DNA of 64,000 nucleotides from Bernardetia sp963719525 (GCA_963719525.1 CAVRCG010000004.1:2914001-2978000); one strand, 5' to 3'. Shown: positions 24,920 through 35,080, counted from the stretch's first letter. Made by a program: numbers and translations. The notes: a model not told the origin generated them from the letters alone.

Positions 24920-26284
24920 ATGATAGCAATCGTTGGCGCAGGTATTTCAGGACTTTCTATAGCTTGGCATTTACATCAAAAAAATATTCCCTATCAAATT
25001 TTTGAATCTAGCAGCGAAGTAGGAGGATATTTGAAGACTCTACAAATGGGGAAAAACAAGGCTTATTTGTTTGAAAAAGGTGCAAATTCATTATTGATGG
25101 ATGATGAGATTTTTGATTTTATTAGAAATGCAGGTTTTGCAAACGAAATTATTTATGCCAACAAAGTGAGTAAAAGTCGTTTTATTGTGCGTAATGGAAA
25201 ACCGAAGAAATTACCCTCGTCTCCACAAGGATTATTATTCGGTTCTTTTTTCTCTACCAAAACGAAAGCAAAATTCTTCAAAGAATTGTATTCTAAAAAA
25301 GAAGAATTAGCTCAAGATATTAGTGTAGGAGAATTTATGGAAAATCATTTTGGGAAAGAAGTAGTAGATTATGCCGTAAGTCCTTTTGTTACAGGAATTT
25401 ATGCAGCCGATGCTTATCAGCTTTTACTAAAATATACATTTCCTATCCTAACAGAATATTCTCAAAACTATGGTTCGATACTAAAAGGATTTATCAAAAA
25501 TAAGTCTGGAAGCAGAAAACAATCTGTTTCTTTCAAAAATGGAATGCAATCTTTTACCAAACATTTAGCCAAAGAGTTGAACGTTCAATATAATCATACT
25601 GTCATTTCACTCAAAAATAGTGATTTTATAGAACGAAAAAATAGACGTTGGATTTTGGAGATTGAAAGTGAAAAACGAGGTAGAAAAGAAATTGAAGCTT
25701 TAGAATTTGACAAAATATTCTTGACGACTCCTCCTTCTGTATGCGCTAATTTTTTAGAACCTCATTTCGAAAAACTCGCCCTTACTATTAGAGATATTCA
25801 TTATCCAAGTATGTGTTTGATTCATAGTGTTTTCAAAAAGAAAGATGTAGATTTTGATTTAGATGGTTTTGGAGCATTACACCCAAAGGTGGAAGGACTT
25901 TTTTCAGCAGGAACAATTTGGAGCAGTAGTGTTTTCGAAGGGCGCAGTCCAAAAGATGAGGTTTTGTTTACTGGTTTTGTAGGGGGAAGGCAATGGCAAG
26001 AAAATACAGAATTACCAAAACAAGAAATTTTGAGAAGACATACCGAAGAACTCAAAAAGATTTATGGAATAAAAAACGAGCCTATTATTCAGCAATTTAC
26101 AAAATGGGATAAATCAGTTCCTCAATATGATGAGCAACTTTTGAAAGTAGAAAGACAATTAAAACGGCTCAAAAAATCAGATATTTATATTTGTGCAAAT
26201 TGGTTTGGTGGTGTTTCGGTAAGTGATTGTATCAAAAAAGGACGAGATTTAGCATTACAATTCATTGCTGATTCTAATCTTTGA
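24920..26284 (+). CDS. hemG: Protoporphyrinogen oxidase (oxygen-dependent, FAD; HemG/HemY type)
   Basis: This flavoprotein oxidises protoporphyrinogen IX (or coproporphyrinogen III) late in haem synthesis. The N-terminal dinucleotide motif IAIVGAGISGLSIAWHL starts at residue 2, followed by FESSSEVGGYLKT (ribose-binding Glu) and the family motif FEKGANSLL. A C-terminal FAD motif, ICANWFGGVSVSDCIKKGRD, closes the protein. Length (454 aa) matches the TIGR00562 group. Whether the substrate is the proto- or copro-form is not visible. The gene is single and no other hem gene is nearby. Confidence 0.88.
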   Translation: MIAIVGAGISGLSIAWHLHQKNIPYQIFESSSEVGGYLKTLQMGKNKAYLFEKGANSLLMDDEIFDFIRNAGFANEIIYANKVSKSRFIVRNGKPKKLPSSPQGLLFGSFFSTKTKAKFFKELYSKKEELAQDISVGEFMENHFGKEVVDYAVSPFVTGIYAADAYQLLLKYTFPILTEYSQNYGSILKGFIKNKSGSRKQSVSFKNGMQSFTKHLAKELNVQYNHTVISLKNSDFIERKNRRWILEIESEKRGRKEIEALEFDKIFLTTPPSVCANFLEPHFEKLALTIRDIHYPSMCLIHSVFKKKDVDFDLDGFGALHPKVEGLFSAGTIWSSSVFEGRSPKDEVLFTGFVGGRQWQENTELPKQEILRRHTEELKKIYGIKNEPIIQQFTKWDKSVPQYDEQLLKVERQLKRLKKSDIYICANWFGGVSVSDCIKKGRDLALQFIADSNL

Positions 26285-26382
26285 TATTTTGAATAAAATA
26301 CAGCAAGTTATTATGATCAAGAATTGGGAAGATTTATAGGATTTTGAATATAGACAAACACGAAATACTTTTTCTTCAAATT

Positions 26383-27348
26383 ATGAATACATATATTTTA
26401 CATTCAGATTTACACAAAGAATTACTCGCTCAAAACAGAATTGACCCAATTACTGGAGATACTATTTTAGAAGGAGATGAAGTAGTTTTTTGTGCTGGCT
26501 GTAAGTCTATTTTCTTAAAAGATACGTGGGAATATTTAGGTAAAAAACATTGTAATCAAATTCGAACACTTAGAAGCATTCCCTCTACTTCTATAAAAAT
26601 GAAGTTAGGGAGTGATATTTTGTATTATCAACCAGCTAATACAATAAAAGCGATAGACCTCGAAATTACTCCCTACATGAAAGGTTGGGTTTACAAAGAA
26701 AATGATACAGGCAGATTTCATAATCGTTTGTTTGGCGAAAAAGAATTTAGCTTTAAAGCTTGGTTTTATGTTTTGTCTTTTATGTCATTTTTAATTTCAA
26801 ATTTTATTATTCAAGATAGCCTCTTTTTTTTATTGTCTATTACTTTCACTTTTGGAGCATATCCATTCCTCAAAAGCTTAAAAAGAGAAGAGTATAAAAA
26901 GAGTTTGACTAGTAAATATAAAGATATTCAAACACAATCATTTATAATCAAACCTAATGGCATTTCGGTTTGTTCTGCTTACGGCATAAAAGAGGTTTTT
27001 CTTCACTCAAACAATTTGAAAGCAATTACTTTTTGTGATTTAGGACTTTTTTTCAAAACAGAAATTATCTTCGAATATGGAACAGGACAAACCATAAACG
27101 TTCCGATAGAAAAAGGTAGAATAGATTACAACCTTGACAATTTTCTGAATGCTTTAGCCAGATTGAGTCAAGGTCTTGATTTTCCTATCACTCTTTACAT
27201 AAAAGACAAAGAAAATATAGAAAAAGCTAATCAATTTATTGAAGAAAAAAATGCAAAATTCACAATAGAAACTAGAGATGAATATTTAAAAGAAAAATAT
27301 GAATACCTTTACAATTACAAAGAAAAAATTCAAAAATTACTCTCATAA
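26383..27348 (+). CDS. Membrane protein with a degenerate prokaryotic RING-like N-terminus
   Basis: The first ~60 residues contain DPITGDTILEGDEVVFC, AGCKSIFLKDTWEYLGKKHC. The spacing resembles the bacterial RING-finger-like domain, where the first Cys pair has become DPIT and CxxC plus a C-terminal HC remain. Two transmembrane helices follow (WFYVLSFMSFLISNFII and LFFLLSITFTFGAYPFL, residues ~145-185). After them comes a cytoplasmic domain of ~150 residues with strand-rich segments. The ATG at 26383 is chosen over an in-frame TTG at 26344. Function unknown. The stop is only 11 bp before the OmpA-like gene, so the two are probably co-transcribed. Confidence 0.65.
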   Translation: MNTYILHSDLHKELLAQNRIDPITGDTILEGDEVVFCAGCKSIFLKDTWEYLGKKHCNQIRTLRSIPSTSIKMKLGSDILYYQPANTIKAIDLEITPYMKGWVYKENDTGRFHNRLFGEKEFSFKAWFYVLSFMSFLISNFIIQDSLFFLLSITFTFGAYPFLKSLKREEYKKSLTSKYKDIQTQSFIIKPNGISVCSAYGIKEVFLHSNNLKAITFCDLGLFFKTEIIFEYGTGQTINVPIEKGRIDYNLDNFLNALARLSQGLDFPITLYIKDKENIEKANQFIEEKNAKFTIETRDEYLKEKYEYLYNYKEKIQKLLS

Positions 27349-27359
27349 AAAAACAATTA

Positions 27360-28260
27360 GTGAAATCAAGATTACGTACTAGCAAAAAATCAGTTTTACC
27401 TCTTTTATTATTTTTATTCTCATTTTTGAGTTTGGTAGTTTTTTCGTGTGTAAGCCCTAAAAAATACAAAGCCAAAGTAGCCGAAGTAGAGAAAAAAGAA
27501 CAAGAAAACGAACGCATAAAAAGACAATTTTATGAAGCTCAAAATCTCTTACTTCAAAGCTCGGACTCTCTAAAAAACGTAATTTTTTCACTCCAAACCA
27601 AAGATTATCAATTAGATAGTCTTCAAAAATTAGCAAAAAAAACAGTAGATAAAAATAACTTATTAAACAAGGAATTGCAGCAAAAGGAAAGAGAATTAAC
27701 AACGAAAGAAAACGAAATTTTGGGTAAGGAAAAAAACATTTCTATACTAAAGAACAAACAATATCAACGTCAAAAACAATCTAATGATTTACAGAAGTCT
27801 ATCAAAACAGCTTTTAGTTCGCTCAATAAAGAATCTTTTTCTGTAAAAGAAAAATCGGGTCGTTTGTATATTTCACTTTCCAACAAATTATTGTTTGAAA
27901 ACGGCAAGCATTGATATTAATTCGGAAGGAAAAAAAGCACTCCAAAAATTAGCAGCTTTACTCAAAAATAATGCCTCTGGACTAGATATTTGGGTAGAAG
28001 GACATACTGATAATATGCCCGTAACAGGTGCAGAATTACCTTTCAAAGACAATTGGCAGCTTAGTGCTTTGCGTGCTTCTGTAGTAACGAAAATTTTGGT
28101 AGAAAATGGAGTTTCTTCTCAAAGTATTGTCGCAGCAGGACATGGCGAATATTTGCCTATTTCAAGCAATGCCACACCAGAAGGAAAAAGCGAAAATAGA
28201 AGAATTGAAATTGTACTTTTACCTAAATTAGATGAAATTTTTGAGCTAATTGGGAAATAA
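27360..28260 (+). CDS. OmpA-family lipoprotein with coiled coil, one frameshift
   Basis: A lipoprotein signal (LVVFSC) at a GTG start leads into a long coiled coil (about residues 35-140; EVEKKEQENERIKRQF, NLLNKELQQKERELTTKE) and then an OmpA-like peptidoglycan-binding domain. That domain has IWVEGHTDNMPVTG, NWQLSALRASVVTKIL, GHGEYLPISSNATPEGKSEN and RRIEIVLLP. It probably links the outer membrane to the wall. The frame from 27360 ends at 27914, and the OmpA part is in the next frame. Removing one A in GAAAAC at 27898-27901 gives LLFETASIDINSEG and a single ~299-aa protein. The total length is one base over a multiple of three. Likely intact in the cell. Confidence 0.82.
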
Positions 28261-28496
28261 GTAGGGAAGTAGACCTCGCCGTTGCATTTGTCTTTAGTTT
28301 CGGCTTATCGTTACGATGACCAACAACAGATATACACGTATAATTTACGAACTTACTACTGAAAACTAAAACTAAAAAAATACTTTATCTTAAAATTTAT
28401 CAGAAGCAAAAGCACATTTATACAATAAAAACCAATTAAAATTTAATTCTTTCTCAAAAATTTCTGAACTTTACAGATTAATGTAAATAAATGAAA

Positions 28497-28536
28497 TTAA
28501 CTGGTTACTACTTACTGGTAACTGATAACTGATTAT
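28497..28536. repeat. Heptamer array directly before the valS start codon
   Basis: TTAACTG, GTTACTA, CTTACTG, GTAACTG, ATAACTG, ATTAT and then ATG. It is the same unit type as 54-88 near the window start, and forms the complete 5' leader next to valS. Confidence 0.8.
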
Positions 28537-31224
28537 ATGCTTAGCAAAACCTATCAACCCACCGAAATAGAAAATAAGTGGTATCAATACTGGCTTGAAA
28601 ACAAGTTTTTTGAAGCACATGTTCCAAAAGAAGACGAAAAAGGGAATACTCCAAAAAAAGAATCGTTTACCATCGTCATTCCTCCACCGAATGTTACAGG
28701 TGTCCTTCATATGGGACACATGCTCAACAATACCATTCAAGATATTTTGGTGCGTCGTGCCAGAATGCAAGGTTTTGAGGCTCTTTGGGTACCAGGGACT
28801 GACCACGCATCTATCGCTACGGAGGCTAAAGTAGTTCGTTTGCTTCGTGAACAAGGAATTAAAAAATCTGACCTTAAAAGAGAAGAATTTTTGAATCATG
28901 CCTACAAATGGAAAGACAAATATGGAGGGATAATTCTTGAACAATTAAAAAAATTAGGTGCAAGTTGTGATTGGACTCGTACAGGTTTTACGATGGACGA
29001 AGGCTATTACAAAGCCGTTATTCGTGTCTTCGTTGATATGTACAAAAAAGGCTACATTTATCGCAGCAACAGAATGGTAAATTGGGATTGTGAAGCACAA
29101 ACTACCATTTCGAATGAAGAAATAATTTATAAAGAAGAAGGCGAAAAAGCGTTTTTGTACCATACAAAGTACGAATTAGAAGACGGTGGAACAATTACTA
29201 TCGCCACGCAAAGACCAGAAACGATAATGGGAGATGTTGCCATTGCCGTAAATCCAACCGATGAGCGTTTCAAAAAATTGATAGGTAAAAATGCAATCGT
29301 TCCTTTTATTGGTCGCAAAATTCCAATTATTGCAGATGAATATGTAGAGAAAGATTTTGGAACAGGGATGCTAAAAGTTACGCCAGCACACGACCCAAAT
29401 GATTATGAAATCGGACAACGCCACAACCTTCCAATTATTGATACAATTAATGATGACGGAACATTAAATGAAAAGTGTGAGATGCCAGAAATGGTAGGAA
29501 AAGACCGTTTTGAGGTTCGTAAATTAATCACTAAAAAATTAGAAGAAGCAGGTTTATTAATTGAAAAAGAAGAAGTTGTTTCAAGAATTGGTCGTTCGGA
29601 ACGTACAGGAAGCGTTGTTGAGCCAAAATTATCGTTACAATGGTTTATCAAAATGAAAGATATTTCTGAAACGGCTTTAGAAGTGGTTGAGAAAGATGAA
29701 ATCGTTTTACATCCTGCAAAATTCAAAAATACATACCGTCATTGGATGGAAAATGTAAGAGATTGGTGTATTTCTCGTCAGCTTTGGTGGGGACATCAAA
29801 TTCCTGCTTATTTTTATGGAGAAAATGATGATGATTTTGTTGTAGCTGAGACTAAGGAAGAAGCAATCCAATTAATCAAAGAAAAAACAGGAAAAACAGT
29901 TAATGAAAACGACATTCGTCAAGACGATGATGTTTTGGATACGTGGGCATCTTCTTGGCTTTGGCCCATTGCTGTTTTTGACGGATTTAATGATGAATGT
30001 TTTGACAAAGAAACTGGAAAAATTGATTTATCTAAAAATAAGGAATTAGACTTTTTCTATCCTACGCAGGTTTTGGTTACTGCTCCCGAAATTCTTTTCT
30101 TTTGGGTAGCCAGAATGATTATTGCAGGATACGAATATACAGGAAAACGACCATTCAAAGACGTTTATCTGACAGGAATTGTAAGAGATAAACAAGGTAG
30201 AAAAATGTCTAAATCGTTAGGAAATTCTCCTGACCCTTTAGATTTAATTGAAAAGTATGGTGCTGATGGAGTTCGTGTAGGAATGCTTTTTTCTTCTCCA
30301 GCAGGAAATGATTTGCCTTTTGATGAGAAATTATGTGAGCAAGGAAGTAAATTTTCTAATAAAATATGGAATGCTTTACTACTCTTAAAATCGCTTGAAC
30401 AGTCGAATGAATCAATGCCAGAAGGAAATGAGGTTGCCATAAAGTGGTTTGAAGCAAAACTAAACCAGTCTTTAACAGAAATTGAAAATAATTACAAAGA
30501 ATACCGTATTTCTGATGCGCTGCTGGGAGTTTATAAATTGTTTTGGACAGAGTTCTGTTCTAATTATTTAGAAATGGTAAAACCAGTTTATGGTTTGCCA
30601 ATAGATAAGGGAACATACAAACAAACGATTGAGTTTTTTGAAGTATTGATGAAAATTCTACATCCTTTTATGCCATTTATTACAGAAGAAATTTGGCATT
30701 TATTAAAAGAAAGAGGAGGAAAAGAAGCGATTATAGTTGCAGAATATCCAAAAGTAAAAGATTTAGATGCTGCTATTTTAGCGAAAACAGAACAGATTTT
30801 TGATATTGTTTCACAAGTTGGAAAGGTAAGGAATGCTAAAAATATTCCACCAAAAGAAAAGCTAGATTTATTTATAAAAACGGCTGACTTAAATTTTTAC
30901 GATGAATTTATTTCATTAATTCAAAAATTAGCAGGTGTAGATAAAATTACTTTTACCGATGATAAGCCAAATCCAGCGATGAGTTTTGTAGTAAAGGGAG
31001 ATGAATTTTCTATTCCAATCCAGATTGATGTAGAAGAAGAACGCCAAAATTTGCAGAAGGAAATCAAATATGCAAAAGGATTTTTAATGAGTGTTGATAA
31101 AAAACTATCCAATGAGCGTTTTGTAAACAATGCAAAACCTAATATTATCGAAAAAGAACGCCAAAAGAAAGCTGATGCAGAAGCTAAAATTAAGGCTTTG
31201 GAAGAGGCTTTAGAAAGTTTGTAA
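28537..31224 (+). CDS. valS: Valyl-tRNA synthetase
   Basis: ValS charges tRNA-Val. The class I signature PPPNVTGVLHMGH (residues 49-61) includes the HIGH motif as HMGH, and KMSKSLGN lies near residue 555. The connective-peptide editing domain (about 190-390) and WGHQIPAYF, DVLDTWASSWLWP are present, and a C-terminal coiled coil (EEERQNLQKEIKYAKGFL) is typical of ValS. Length 895 aa is normal. There is no T-box or other visible leader; instead the upstream DNA is a heptamer array touching the ATG. A terminator follows at 31243-31282. Confidence 0.97.
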   Translation: MLSKTYQPTEIENKWYQYWLENKFFEAHVPKEDEKGNTPKKESFTIVIPPPNVTGVLHMGHMLNNTIQDILVRRARMQGFEALWVPGTDHASIATEAKVVRLLREQGIKKSDLKREEFLNHAYKWKDKYGGIILEQLKKLGASCDWTRTGFTMDEGYYKAVIRVFVDMYKKGYIYRSNRMVNWDCEAQTTISNEEIIYKEEGEKAFLYHTKYELEDGGTITIATQRPETIMGDVAIAVNPTDERFKKLIGKNAIVPFIGRKIPIIADEYVEKDFGTGMLKVTPAHDPNDYEIGQRHNLPIIDTINDDGTLNEKCEMPEMVGKDRFEVRKLITKKLEEAGLLIEKEEVVSRIGRSERTGSVVEPKLSLQWFIKMKDISETALEVVEKDEIVLHPAKFKNTYRHWMENVRDWCISRQLWWGHQIPAYFYGENDDDFVVAETKEEAIQLIKEKTGKTVNENDIRQDDDVLDTWASSWLWPIAVFDGFNDECFDKETGKIDLSKNKELDFFYPTQVLVTAPEILFFWVARMIIAGYEYTGKRPFKDVYLTGIVRDKQGRKMSKSLGNSPDPLDLIEKYGADGVRVGMLFSSPAGNDLPFDEKLCEQGSKFSNKIWNALLLLKSLEQSNESMPEGNEVAIKWFEAKLNQSLTEIENNYKEYRISDALLGVYKLFWTEFCSNYLEMVKPVYGLPIDKGTYKQTIEFFEVLMKILHPFMPFITEEIWHLLKERGGKEAIIVAEYPKVKDLDAAILAKTEQIFDIVSQVGKVRNAKNIPPKEKLDLFIKTADLNFYDEFISLIQKLAGVDKITFTDDKPNPAMSFVVKGDEFSIPIQIDVEEERQNLQKEIKYAKGFLMSVDKKLSNERFVNNAKPNIIEKERQKKADAEAKIKALEEALESL

Positions 31225-31242
31225 AATTTTTATCTTAATTCT

Positions 31243-31282
31243 AAATCTCTGTAGTTTCATTCTGTGGTTACAGAGATTTTTT
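31243..31282 (+). terminator. Rho-independent terminator of valS
   Basis: AAATCTCTGTA / TACAGAGATTT perfect 11-bp stem followed by T residues. It may also serve the converging Uma2 gene, whose stop is at 31283. Confidence 0.85.
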
Positions 31283-31867
31283 CTAATCAAACTCAACATT
31301 CCTGTAAATATCCGAAATAGCAATTTTACATTTTTCTACTTGTATAGATTCATTTTCTGGCTTGTACTTTTTGATTACCCATTCTTTATCTTTATTTTTT
31401 GAGTAAATGGTAATGTCTTTTTTCAAACTATCCACCAAAATATATTGTTTTAATCCTTTTAATTCTAAATAACAATCTCGTTTTATTACTTGATCTCTGT
31501 GTCTGGTAGATTTTGAAAGTACTTCTACAATGACAGTTGGATTGAGAAGAGCGTCCAAACCATTTTTGGCTTTTCTTTCTACTTGTCTTTTTTCACAAGC
31601 AACCATTACATCAGGATAAACAAATATATCACAATGTTTTAGCTTCAAAAGCATATCGCTAGGATAAACGATACAGTTTTTTTCAATTACACAATTTCCC
31701 AAAACTCGTATAAGATTACTAACAATAATATTATGTTCGTCCTGCGCTCCTGCCATTGCAACAACTTTTCCTTTGTAATATTCACTTTTAAATTCTGCTT
31801 TCAGTTCTTGAATCAAATATTCTTCTTCTGTAAGATAGACTGGTAATTCTTGCTGTTGTGTTCCCAT
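31283..31867 (-). CDS. Uma2 family endonuclease (DUF820)
   Basis: Uma2 proteins have a PD-(D/E)XK nuclease fold and are often found in many copies in cyanobacteria and Bacteroidota; their biological role is unclear. The motif set is visible: LTEEEYLIQELKAEFKSEYYKGKVVAMAG with the SEY..G entry, YPSDMLLK, VYPDVMVAC (catalytic Asp), and PTVIVEVLSKSTRHRD (catalytic Glu followed by S-S-T). Length (194 aa) is normal. Start MGTQQQELPVYLTEEEY at 31865-31867. Not linked to an antitoxin or transposase here. Confidence 0.88.
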   Translation of the reverse strand: MGTQQQELPVYLTEEEYLIQELKAEFKSEYYKGKVVAMAGAQDEHNIIVSNLIRVLGNCVIEKNCIVYPSDMLLKLKHCDIFVYPDVMVACEKRQVERKAKNGLDALLNPTVIVEVLSKSTRHRDQVIKRDCYLELKGLKQYILVDSLKKDITIYSKNKDKEWVIKKYKPENESIQVEKCKIAISDIYRNVEFD

Positions 31868-31975
31868 GGTTCTTGTTTTGTGTTTGTAATTTTCTATACC
31901 TATTTATTAAGATACGTAAAATAATTAGTTTTAGATAAAAATACAATGTTCTTTTTTCGTTAAATGAATTTCAAC

Positions 31976-33082
31976 CTATTTATCTTCTAATAATTTTTCT
32001 TTGATAATACTATCAGCAAACCATACGAATAAACCATAAATAATTAATAAAATAGGATAAGTAAGTATCGCCAAAAACGTATAACCGTGATAACTCCCAG
32101 CATGTTTTCCTATTACAGCATCAATTAAATCAAAAGAATTTAGGTAAAATAGTAACAATAAAAAAGGAACGATGATACTTGTCAGAATTAATGTAATAGA
32201 ATACTTTTTGCTTGGCTTTTTCTTTCTGTATACTTTTATGAGTAAAATATGAAAACTAAAAATAAATAGTGCTAAAATAATTGTAAGTCCTAAAGGTTGG
32301 ATAAAAATAAGAATATTAGCTAAAAAATTTACCTTCGGAACATAACTAAAAATCAAATATTCGGCTGGCAATTTATCGAAGCTCCATGTATTTTTGGCTT
32401 GTATCTTTTGTTCGTTTGGTTTACCAATATTAGCCCTAATTTGTTTCATTTCTTCTTCTTGTTCTAATATTACTTCCAAAGTTCCGAAAGATTTCCAGTA
32501 TTTTGCAGGAGTAAGCGAGTAATGAAAACTATATTCTGTTACCCAATTATGAAAATCTTCCCAAGGTTCTGCATTATATTCTACTCTTATTTTATGAGTT
32601 CCTTTGCTTATATCAGTTTCAAAATATTTTAAATCTTTCATTTTATACAAATGATTTTCGTTTTTGTCCCAACTAATAACAATCCTGTCTATACTATCAT
32701 AGGTATTTTCTTTATCAAAAATATCGGAAAAATTATCGAAAGGAGAATCGTCTATTTTAGTATATTCTATAGGGATATTTTGAGTAGTAACTTCTCTGCC
32801 ATCTACCCAAACTAAAAAATTATCCTTATAATCTTTCGCAAAAAACAACAAGGGTATTTGTACTCCATTTACATCACTCTGAATAATATATTCAACTATA
32901 AATTTCGCTGTTCGGAATTCGTTATCTATTTTGATATAAATACGTTCTGACGAAATATTGATGTCTTTGCTTGTAATGGCACTACTTGTACTTGTTCGTT
33001 GATAAACAGGAGAACCCATATTTGCCTCACAAAAGTTGGCTATAAAAAACAGAAAAATTAGGCTACAAAATCTCAAAATCAT
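31976..33082 (-). CDS. Exported membrane protein of unknown function
   Basis: A signal peptide (MILRFCSLIFLFFIANFCEA) starts at the ATG at 33080-33082. The longer frame to 33127 overlaps the fadD terminator, so it is rejected. A periplasmic beta-rich domain (~residues 20-260) contains RIYIKIDNEFRTAKFIVEY, GTHKIRVEYNAEPW and a YSFHYSLTPAKYWKSFGTLEV pattern. At least three transmembrane helices follow in the C-terminal third (NILIFIQPLGLTIILALFIF, ITLILTSIIVPFLLLLF, YTFLAILTYPILLIIYGLFV). I do not recognise the family. The gene is downstream of fadD but separated by a terminator. Confidence 0.65.
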   Translation of the reverse strand: MILRFCSLIFLFFIANFCEANMGSPVYQRTSTSSAITSKDINISSERIYIKIDNEFRTAKFIVEYIIQSDVNGVQIPLLFFAKDYKDNFLVWVDGREVTTQNIPIEYTKIDDSPFDNFSDIFDKENTYDSIDRIVISWDKNENHLYKMKDLKYFETDISKGTHKIRVEYNAEPWEDFHNWVTEYSFHYSLTPAKYWKSFGTLEVILEQEEEMKQIRANIGKPNEQKIQAKNTWSFDKLPAEYLIFSYVPKVNFLANILIFIQPLGLTIILALFIFSFHILLIKVYRKKKPSKKYSITLILTSIIVPFLLLLFYLNSFDLIDAVIGKHAGSYHGYTFLAILTYPILLIIYGLFVWFADSIIKEKLLEDK

Positions 33083-33114
33083 TGGTATAAAATTAGGTTG
33101 AAAACTAAAAATAC

Positions 33115-33150
33115 AAAAAAGCGACACAAATAAATCTGTATCGCTTTTTT
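33115..33150 (-). terminator. Terminator of fadD
   Basis: AAAAAAGCGACACA / TGTATCGCTTTTTT stem with A and T tracts on both sides, so it works in either direction. Its position supports the later start chosen for the gene at 31976-33082. Confidence 0.8.
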
Positions 33151-33178
33151 AAATTATATAAATGAATAGAAGATAAAA

Positions 33179-34867
33179 TTAAGCATTTGCCATTTTTTCT
33201 TTTTCTGCATCTTTCAAAACACGACGCAAGATTTTACCTACATTTGACTTCGGCAATTCTTCTCTAAACTCATAATGTTTCGGTACTTTGTAAGCAGTCA
33301 TGTTTTCTTTACAGTATTTTTTGATTTCATCAATCGTAAGTGAATCATCTTTTTTGACAATAAATACTTTTACTGCTTCTCCAGATTTTTCATTTTCTAC
33401 TCCAATTGCAGCCACTTCCATTACTTTCGGATACATCGAAATTGTATCTTCTACTTCATTTGGATAAACATTGAAACCAGAAACCAGAATCATATCTTTC
33501 TTTCTATCAACAATTTTGAGGAAACCATCTTCTTGCAAAATAGCAACATCGCCTGTTTTCAACCAGCCATCAGCACCCAAACAATTTAAAGTTTCGTCGG
33601 CACGGTTTAAGTAGCCTTTCATTACCTGTGGCCCTTTTACACAAAGCTCTCCTGGATTATTAAATCCTTCTACATCATTTCCATCATCATCAATTAATTT
33701 GATTTCTGTTGAAGGCAAAGGCATTCCGATTGTACCAATTTGAATATTTCCAACTACAGGATTACAACTCACAACAGGCGAGCATTCGGTAAGACCAAAA
33801 CCTTCTACCAGAGAATTTCCAGTAATTTCTTTCCACTTTTGAGCAACGGCACTTTGCACGGCAGTCGCACCAGCAACAGCAATTTTTAATCGTGTAAAAT
33901 CAACAGTATTAATGTCTGGATGGTTTGCAAGTCCATTAAAAAGTGTGTTTACACCCGTCATGACCGTAATTTTATTATTTGCCATTTCCTTAATCAAAGC
34001 AGGCAAATCTCTAGGATTAGTAATCAAAACATTACTACAACCATAAGCAAAAAAGATAAAAGTATTAACAGTTAATGAAAAAATATGATACATCGGTAGA
34101 GGAGTCAAAACAATTTCCTGTCCTTCTCTAGCTAATGGTTTCATCCATTCTTTTATCTGCTCGGCATTTGCAACTACGTTTCTATGGGTCAGTTCTGCGC
34201 CTTTCGCAACTCCTGTTGTTCCACCTGTATATTGGATAAAAGCATTGTCCGAACTTTTAACTTTTACAGGTGTAAATGGGTATTTACGACCCTTTGCAAG
34301 TGCATAACGGAACGGAATAGCACGAGGAATGCTATAAGAAGGCACCATTTTTTTGACACGTTTCACTACAAAATTTGTCAGCGAACGCTTAAAAATTCCC
34401 ATCATATCGCCTACTTCTGTAACAATAACGGTTTCGATATTTGTATGAGGCAATACTTTTTCTACGCTATCAGCAAAGTTAGCCAAAACAACAATCGCTT
34501 TTACATCGGCATCGGTAAATTGATGTTCCATTTCACGAACCGTATAAAGTGGATTCGTATTCACGACTACCAAACCAGCACGAATAGCACCAAAAAGTGC
34601 AATTGGATATTGCATCACATTTGGCATTTGTATCGCAATTCTATCTCCTTTTTTTAGGTTCGTTTCATTTTGTAAGAAGGCTGCAAAATTTGCCGAATAA
34701 TTTCCTATTTGCTTGAAAGTCATTTCTACGCCCATGTGTATGTAGGCAGTTTTATCTCCATATTTTTCTATACTCTCTTCGATGAGTTCTATTAGTGAAC
34801 TATATTGGTCTGGATTAATATCTTTTTTTACTCCTTCTGGATAATGTTGTTTCCAAATTGCTTCCAT
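33179..34867 (-). CDS. fadD: Long-chain fatty acid-CoA ligase
   Basis: It activates fatty acids to acyl-CoA through an acyl-adenylate. The AMP-binding signature YTGGTTGVAKGAELTHRN (near residue 213), the A5-type motif VEGFGLTECSPVV, the hinge GWLKTGDVAILQEDGFLKIVDRKKDMILVSG and the C-terminal lysine in PKSNVGKILRR are all present. I choose the ATG at 34865-34867 (MEAIWKQHYPEGVKKDI), which matches the usual N-terminus; the upstream 19 residues are unlikely coding. Length 562 aa is typical. It may feed beta-oxidation or lipid synthesis. Confidence 0.93.
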   Translation of the reverse strand: MEAIWKQHYPEGVKKDINPDQYSSLIELIEESIEKYGDKTAYIHMGVEMTFKQIGNYSANFAAFLQNETNLKKGDRIAIQMPNVMQYPIALFGAIRAGLVVVNTNPLYTVREMEHQFTDADVKAIVVLANFADSVEKVLPHTNIETVIVTEVGDMMGIFKRSLTNFVVKRVKKMVPSYSIPRAIPFRYALAKGRKYPFTPVKVKSSDNAFIQYTGGTTGVAKGAELTHRNVVANAEQIKEWMKPLAREGQEIVLTPLPMYHIFSLTVNTFIFFAYGCSNVLITNPRDLPALIKEMANNKITVMTGVNTLFNGLANHPDINTVDFTRLKIAVAGATAVQSAVAQKWKEITGNSLVEGFGLTECSPVVSCNPVVGNIQIGTIGMPLPSTEIKLIDDDGNDVEGFNNPGELCVKGPQVMKGYLNRADETLNCLGADGWLKTGDVAILQEDGFLKIVDRKKDMILVSGFNVYPNEVEDTISMYPKVMEVAAIGVENEKSGEAVKVFIVKKDDSLTIDEIKKYCKENMTAYKVPKHYEFREELPKSNVGKILRRVLKDAEKEKMANA

Positions 34868-35080
34868 AATGCGATAATTTGTTTTTTGTTGTGGGTAATT
34901 TTTGTTGAAGTTACGATAATGCAAACAATATTCTTATTTTTTTGTGAAAAAGCAAATGTATGAACTGTTTTTTTGTAAAATTCTTAATAATAAATTTGAA
35001 ACAGGATTTTATTCTTTATTAATCGATTTAAAAACAAATGAAAACAGAATAGGGAACACAAAATGAATAAATTTACATTA

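Noticed and set aside
28261..28536. Riboswitch or T-box before valS
   Set aside because: No T-box core (specifier stem, antiterminator bulge) is visible, and T-boxes are not typical of this phylum. The leader is repeats and AT-rich sequence.
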